From: Alcanivorax sp.
GTDB lineage: Bacteria; Pseudomonadota; Gammaproteobacteria; Pseudomonadales; Alcanivoracaceae
Reading direction: 5' to 3'
DNA: 48,822 bases
NCBI GenBank assembly: GCA_022565695.1
Contig: JAIUME010000015.1
Span: 1-48,822 of the forward strand
Shown: positions 45,258 through 48,822 of the stretch, piece after piece
Numbering within the stretch: position 1 is the first letter of the stretch
Layout: every line of letters begins with the position of its first letter
Made by a program: the position numbers and the translations under genes
Notes under the pieces: generated by a model
Told to the model about the DNA's origin: nothing
The model's database searches: none
The model's input: the letters and a program-made list of their open reading frames with translations, nothing else

Positions 45258-46475
45258 TCAATCGAAGCGCAGAAAAGCCAGCAGATCACCCTCCGCGACC
45301 ACCGTATTCACCGGCACCACCGCCAGCCCGTGGGCCCAGCATGCGGAGCTGAGCATGCCGGAACTCTGGTTGTCGTGGGGCACCAGCCGCTGCATGCCGC
45401 CCTGCTCTGCGACCTGCACCCGCAGGTATTCCTGCCGCCCGCCCGGCTTGCTCAGGCTGAAGCCCGCCGGCAACCAGGTCACCGGCAGATGCGGATCGCC
45501 CGCCTGACCCTGGGCGCGCCGCAACCAGGGCAGCACAAGCACCATAAAGGTCACCAGTACAGCACTGGGATTGCCGGGCAGCCCCATAAAAGGCACGTCA
45601 CCCACCCGGCCAAAGGCAAACGGTTTGCCCGGCTTGATGGCGATACGCCACAGATCCAGCGCGCCCTGGGCCAGGACAGCGCCACGCACATGATCTTCTT
45701 CGCCCACCGAAACACCCCCGGTAGTGAGGATCAGATCCGCCTCGCTGACCGCACGGGCCAACGCAGCTTCGGTGTCGTCGCGGCGATCTGCGACCCGGCC
45801 CATATCCACCGGTATGAAACCGGCTTGGCTGAGCAGCGCACATAAAAGGAAACGGTTGCTGTTGTAGATCTGTCCCGGCGCGAGGGCCTGACCGGGCTCC
45901 GCCAGTTCATCGCCGGTGCTCAGCACCGCGACGCGCAGGGGCCGGAACACACGGACCTCGGCCACGCCGACGGAGGCCAGCAGGCCGATATGACGGGCCG
46001 TCAGCCGGGTGCCCGCCGCCACCACTTCCGCACCGGCGCGGATGTCCTGGCCTTGTCGGCGGATGTTGCTGCCCGGCTGGGCGCTGGTGGGCGACACCCT
46101 TGCTTCGCCAATGCTGTCTTCACCAGAGCTGCCTTCAACAGAACACTGCTCCTGCATCACCACGGTATCGGCCCCGTCGGGTACGGTAGCGCCGGTAAAG
46201 ATGCGTGCGGCGGTGCCGGGGTTCAGGGCGGAGGGCACCACGCCGGCAGGGATGCGCTGGCTCACCGGCAGGCCATCCGGGTGCGCCGCCAGATCGGCAT
46301 GACGCAGCGCATAGCCATCCACGGCACTGTTATCCGACGGCGGCACCGTGACCTGGCTGAACAAGGTCTCCGCCAGCACCCGGTGCAGGCTCTGGCCCAG
46401 CGGCACCGTCTCTGTGGCGGGCGGTGTCGGCACGGCAGCCAGCAACCGGGCCAGCGCGGCATCCACGGGCATCAT
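45258..46475 (-). CDS. moeA: MoeA, molybdopterin molybdenumtransferase
   Basis: MoeA inserts molybdate into adenylylated molybdopterin to finish the molybdenum cofactor. The 405-residue protein shows the MoeA order: N-terminal TVPPSDNSAVDGYALRHADL, IFTGATVPDGADTVVMQE, the MPT-binding domain with LSTGDELAEPGQALAPGQIY and LTTGGVSVGEEDHVRGAV, then IKPGKPFAFGRVGDVPFMGL and the PGNPSAVLVTF loop. A slightly long acidic insertion (SVEGSSGEDSIGEARVSPTS) follows the second motif. Its ATG lies in an ATGATG that overlaps the moaB stop, so moaB and moeA are coupled. Confidence 0.95.
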   Translation of the reverse strand: MMPVDAALARLLAAVPTPPATETVPLGQSLHRVLAETLFSQVTVPPSDNSAVDGYALRHADLAAHPDGLPVSQRIPAGVVPSALNPGTAARIFTGATVPDGADTVVMQEQCSVEGSSGEDSIGEARVSPTSAQPGSNIRRQGQDIRAGAEVVAAGTRLTARHIGLLASVGVAEVRVFRPLRVAVLSTGDELAEPGQALAPGQIYNSNRFLLCALLSQAGFIPVDMGRVADRRDDTEAALARAVSEADLILTTGGVSVGEEDHVRGAVLAQGALDLWRIAIKPGKPFAFGRVGDVPFMGLPGNPSAVLVTFMVLVLPWLRRAQGQAGDPHLPVTWLPAGFSLSKPGGRQEYLRVQVAEQGGMQRLVPHDNQSSGMLSSACWAHGLAVVPVNTVVAEGDLLAFLRFD

Positions 46476-47008
46476 GAGGCAGGACTTTCCGTGCCTTTGC
46501 GACTGACCAGGCCAACGAAATTACAGGGCCGGTGGCGGCTGTCGAGCTGCTCGGCAAGAATGCCGTCCCAGCCGGTGGCACAGGCGTTGGTGGAGCCCGG
46601 CAGACAGAAGATCGCGGTGTGATTGGCCACCCCGCCAAGCGCGCGGGACTGCACCGTGGAAGTACCGATCTCGGACAGGGACAGATGCCGGAACAGTTCA
46701 CCGAAGCCTTCTATAGGCTTGTCGAACAGGGGCGCCAGGGCTTCCGGGGTCACATCACGCCCGGAGAACCCGGTGCCGCCGGTGACCACAATGACCTGCA
46801 CGCCGGCATCCACGATCCAGCCCGAGACCACCGCGCGCAGTTGATGGACGTCGTCGCGGACCAGTGCCCGGGCAGCCAGCCGGTGCCCGGCCTCACTCAG
46901 CCGCGCCACCAGCAGATCACCGGAGGTGTCATTGGCCTCGGTGCGGGTGTCGCTGACCGTCAGCACGGCAATGTCCAGCGGTACGAATTCAGTCTTGGCC
47001 TGGCCCAT
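46472..47008 (-). CDS. moaB: MoaB, molybdopterin adenylyltransferase family
   Basis: A 178-residue MoaB/Mog family protein that adenylylates molybdopterin (or, in E. coli, its role is taken by Mog). The molybdopterin-binding motif reads [20 protein letters not shown] and the partner segment [20 protein letters not shown]; the C-terminal half has [20 protein letters not shown] followed by [16 protein letters not shown]. This is the MoaB length and pattern. AGGAGAG lies about 11 bases before ATG 47008. It precedes moeA with an ATGA-type overlap; moaA is elsewhere in the window. Confidence 0.94.
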   Translation of the reverse strand: MGQAKTEFVPLDIAVLTVSDTRTEANDTSGDLLVARLSEAGHRLAARALVRDDVHQLRAVVSGWIVDAGVQVIVVTGGTGFSGRDVTPEALAPLFDKPIEGFGELFRHLSLSEIGTSTVQSRALGGVANHTAIFCLPGSTNACATGWDGILAEQLDSRHRPCNFVGLVSRKGTESPAS

Positions 47009-47232
47009 GGGGATACGCTCTCCTGTCAGATATCAGCGTGAAGCTCCGGGCGATGATGGTAACGCATTCCGGCCACCGTTATCCGCCCCCGGGGCCGGAA
47101 ACAGGCATGAACACGGCGTTTTGACACTTCGGCGCAAGCGCTGGCTTTCCGTGAAGGCCGGCGTACATTCACTGTATACCCTGCGACCCGGACACCCCGG
47201 GACCGCTGTGACTGTTCCCCGGAGAGACACGC

Positions 47233-48606
47233 ATGACTTCTTCAATGCACACCGCCCAGGCCGATGCCGCCAAACTGCCGCGCATGCCGCAGCGCAAGCT
47301 GGATCATATTCCCGGTGATTACGGCATGCCGCTGCTGGGGCAAACGTTCGAGTTCCTGCGTGACTTTCATGGCCTGATCAATCGCATGTCCCGGGAGCAC
47401 GGTCTGGTGTTCCGGGGCAGTTCCTTTTTCCAGCGCGGTGTCACCGTGCTCGGCCCGGACGCCAACGAATTTGTCTTGCGGGATACCGCCCATGTGTTTT
47501 CCAGCCGGGCCGCCTGGAATCCCCTTCTGGAAAAGCTGTTCACCGACGGGTTGATGCTGCGTGACTTCGCCGACCACAAATATCACCGCCGCATGTTGCA
47601 GCAGGCCTTCAAGAAAAAAGCCCTGTCCGGCTATATGACGCGCATGAACCCGCACATTGCCGAAGGCATTACCCACTGGCCGCAGGACAAGGAATTCCTG
47701 TTCTTCGACCACGTAAAATCCCTGCTGCTGGATGTCGGTGCAGGCATCTTCCTGGGCCTGAAAATGGGGCCGGAAGCACAGAAGGTAAATGAAGCCTTTG
47801 TCGCCTCAGTGGACGCCTCCCTGGCCGTGATGCGCCTGCCGATTCCGGGCACGGTATGGCATCGCGGCATGAAAGGCCGGCGCTTCCTGGAACAGTTCAT
47901 GATGGACCTGATTCCCGGCAAGCGCGCTGGCGATGACATCGACTTTTTCTCCGAGCTGTGCCGCGCGGCGGATGAAGAAACCGACACGCAACTGACCGAC
48001 CGGGATGTCATGAACCACATGATCTTCCTGCTGTTTGCTGCCCACGACACCACCACCAGCACCCTGAGCTCGATTATCTTTACGCTGGCGCGCTACCCCG
48101 AATGGCAGGACCGCTTGATCGAGGAGTTCGATGCCCTGGGCAAGGACGAGCTGGAATATGACGACCTGGAAAAACTGACCCTGACCACCCGGGTGTTCAA
48201 GGAATCCCTGCGCATGTTCCCGCCGCTGCCGACCATGCCGCGCCGCACCGTGGAAGATGTGGAATGGCAGGGCTACCGGATTCCGAAAAACACGCTGGTC
48301 AGCGTCGTGCCGTTGCACACCCATTACATGGAAGAGTACTGGACCAATCCCTACACCTTCGATCCGGACCGCTTCTCGCCGGAACGCGCCGAAGACAAGA
48401 AGCACTTCTTCCAGTGGGTGCCGTTTGGTGGTGGCCACCACAAGTGCATCGGCCTGAACTTTGCCGAGCTGCAGACCAAGACCTTCCTGTTTCACTTCCT
48501 GCGCCGTTACCGGGTCAGCGTGAAACCCGGGTATGTGATGCCGCATCAGCTGGTGCCGTTGGCGGTGCCGAAGGATGGGTTGCCGGTGACCATTAGTCCG
48601 CGGTGA
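47233..48606 (+). CDS. cytochrome P450 (CYP120/CYP26-like group)
   Basis: A 457-residue soluble cytochrome P450. The heme loop is PFGGGHHKCIGLNFAELQTK with Cys405 as the heme ligand, the I-helix oxygen-activation motif is LLFAAHDTTTSTLSS, the K-helix ExxR pair lies in FKESLRMFPPLPTMPRR, and the N-terminal IPGDYGMPLLGQTFEF is the proline-rich start. The FGGGxHxCIG form and LPTMPRRT resemble the CYP120/CYP26/CYP51-like clade rather than CYP153 alkane hydroxylases, so a terpenoid, retinoid or steroid-like substrate is more likely than n-alkanes. It has no membrane anchor. ATG 47233 has GGAGAG six bases upstream. No ferredoxin or reductase gene is adjacent; electron partners must be elsewhere. 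Confidence 0.93.
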   Translation: MTSSMHTAQADAAKLPRMPQRKLDHIPGDYGMPLLGQTFEFLRDFHGLINRMSREHGLVFRGSSFFQRGVTVLGPDANEFVLRDTAHVFSSRAAWNPLLEKLFTDGLMLRDFADHKYHRRMLQQAFKKKALSGYMTRMNPHIAEGITHWPQDKEFLFFDHVKSLLLDVGAGIFLGLKMGPEAQKVNEAFVASVDASLAVMRLPIPGTVWHRGMKGRRFLEQFMMDLIPGKRAGDDIDFFSELCRAADEETDTQLTDRDVMNHMIFLLFAAHDTTTSTLSSIIFTLARYPEWQDRLIEEFDALGKDELEYDDLEKLTLTTRVFKESLRMFPPLPTMPRRTVEDVEWQGYRIPKNTLVSVVPLHTHYMEEYWTNPYTFDPDRFSPERAEDKKHFFQWVPFGGGHHKCIGLNFAELQTKTFLFHFLRRYRVSVKPGYVMPHQLVPLAVPKDGLPVTISPR

Positions 48607-48643
48607 GGTAGCTGTTTTTGGGGTGCTGGTTGTTTTGAGGGCA

Positions 48644-48717
48644 TGGTGCGCTTCGCCTTGCTCAGCACACCCTACGGGAGCTGACGTAGGGTGTGCTGAG
48701 CAAGGCGAAGCGCACCA
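48644..48717. repeat. 33-bp perfect inverted repeat after the P450 gene
   Basis: The arm at 48644-48676 (starts TGGTGCGCTTCGCC) is an exact reverse complement of 48685-48717, separated by an eight-base loop. The core GTAGGGTGTGCTGAGCAAGG with GCGAAGCGCACC is of a type that occurs as dispersed intergenic palindromes in many bacterial genomes. No T-tract follows, but so stable a hairpin could still stop transcription from the P450 gene. Confidence 0.9.
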
Positions 48718-48726
48718 CGCTCCCCA

Positions 48727-48822
<96 letters not shown>

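Noticed and set aside
47121-47180. Promoter for the P450 gene from TTGACA at 47121 and TATACC at 47175
   Set aside because: The two hexamers are far too distant to work together and neither has a partner at 16-18 bases.
48644-48717. CRISPR repeat or integrase attachment site at the right end
   Set aside because: There is one hairpin without spacers, no second repeat, no cas or integrase gene and no tRNA nearby.

Overview
The window looks like chromosome from a high-GC gammaproteobacterium of the marine, hydrocarbon-associated type (Alcanivorax-like). The clues are the very large NAD-dependent glutamate dehydrogenase, the 532-residue isocitrate lyase, an RhlG-like reductase, a class of P450 seen in oil degraders, and Pseudomonas-type gene families throughout. 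The genus is an inference from protein character only. No rRNA, tRNA, insertion sequence, phage gene or CRISPR array was seen.

Layout. 1-6.4 kb: the 5' part of a Tat-exported PhoX-type phosphatase (cut by the window edge), ubiD with an overlapping short-chain dehydrogenase and a hotdog thioesterase, then moaA (minus) and slyD. 6.6-11.5 kb: the 180-kDa-type NAD glutamate dehydrogenase. 11.5-16.5 kb: a minus-strand cell-envelope cluster with a YbiO-like MscS channel, an LdtD-type L,D-transpeptidase and a MepK-like M15 peptidase. 16.8-20.6 kb: a small exported protein, a fused SecDF, and a solitary sulfotransferase.

20.7-39.7 kb is a B12 island. On the minus strand run cbiB-cobD, then a cobalamin riboswitch and btuB-btuF-btuC-btuD-cobB-cobO-cobQ. 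On the plus strand a second cobalamin riboswitch leads a second TonB-dependent receptor, a lipoprotein with seven recognisable beta-propeller blades, and cobT. After a 48-residue membrane protein gene and an AraC regulator come cobC-cobS (plus) and cobU (minus). Together the genes cover uptake across both membranes, corrinoid adenosylation, a,c-diamidation and side-chain amidation, aminopropanol attachment and nucleotide-loop assembly. No corrin-ring genes lie in the window, so the island fits corrinoid capture and remodelling. The riboswitch-receptor-propeller cassette is the most interesting element. It resembles in architecture the BtuB-BtuG pair of Bacteroidetes, where a propeller lipoprotein captures B12 at the surface, but here it sits in a proteobacterial background.

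39.9-48.8 kb: a lipoprotein amidohydrolase overlapping a ChaC-like gamma-glutamylcyclotransferase, a DUF4160/DUF2442 toxin-antitoxin-like pair with a readable promoter and operator, an RhlG-like reductase, isocitrate lyase, moaB-moeA, and a cytochrome P450. The window ends in a 33-bp perfect inverted repeat followed by a run of about 80 G, which looks like a contig-end sequencing artefact.
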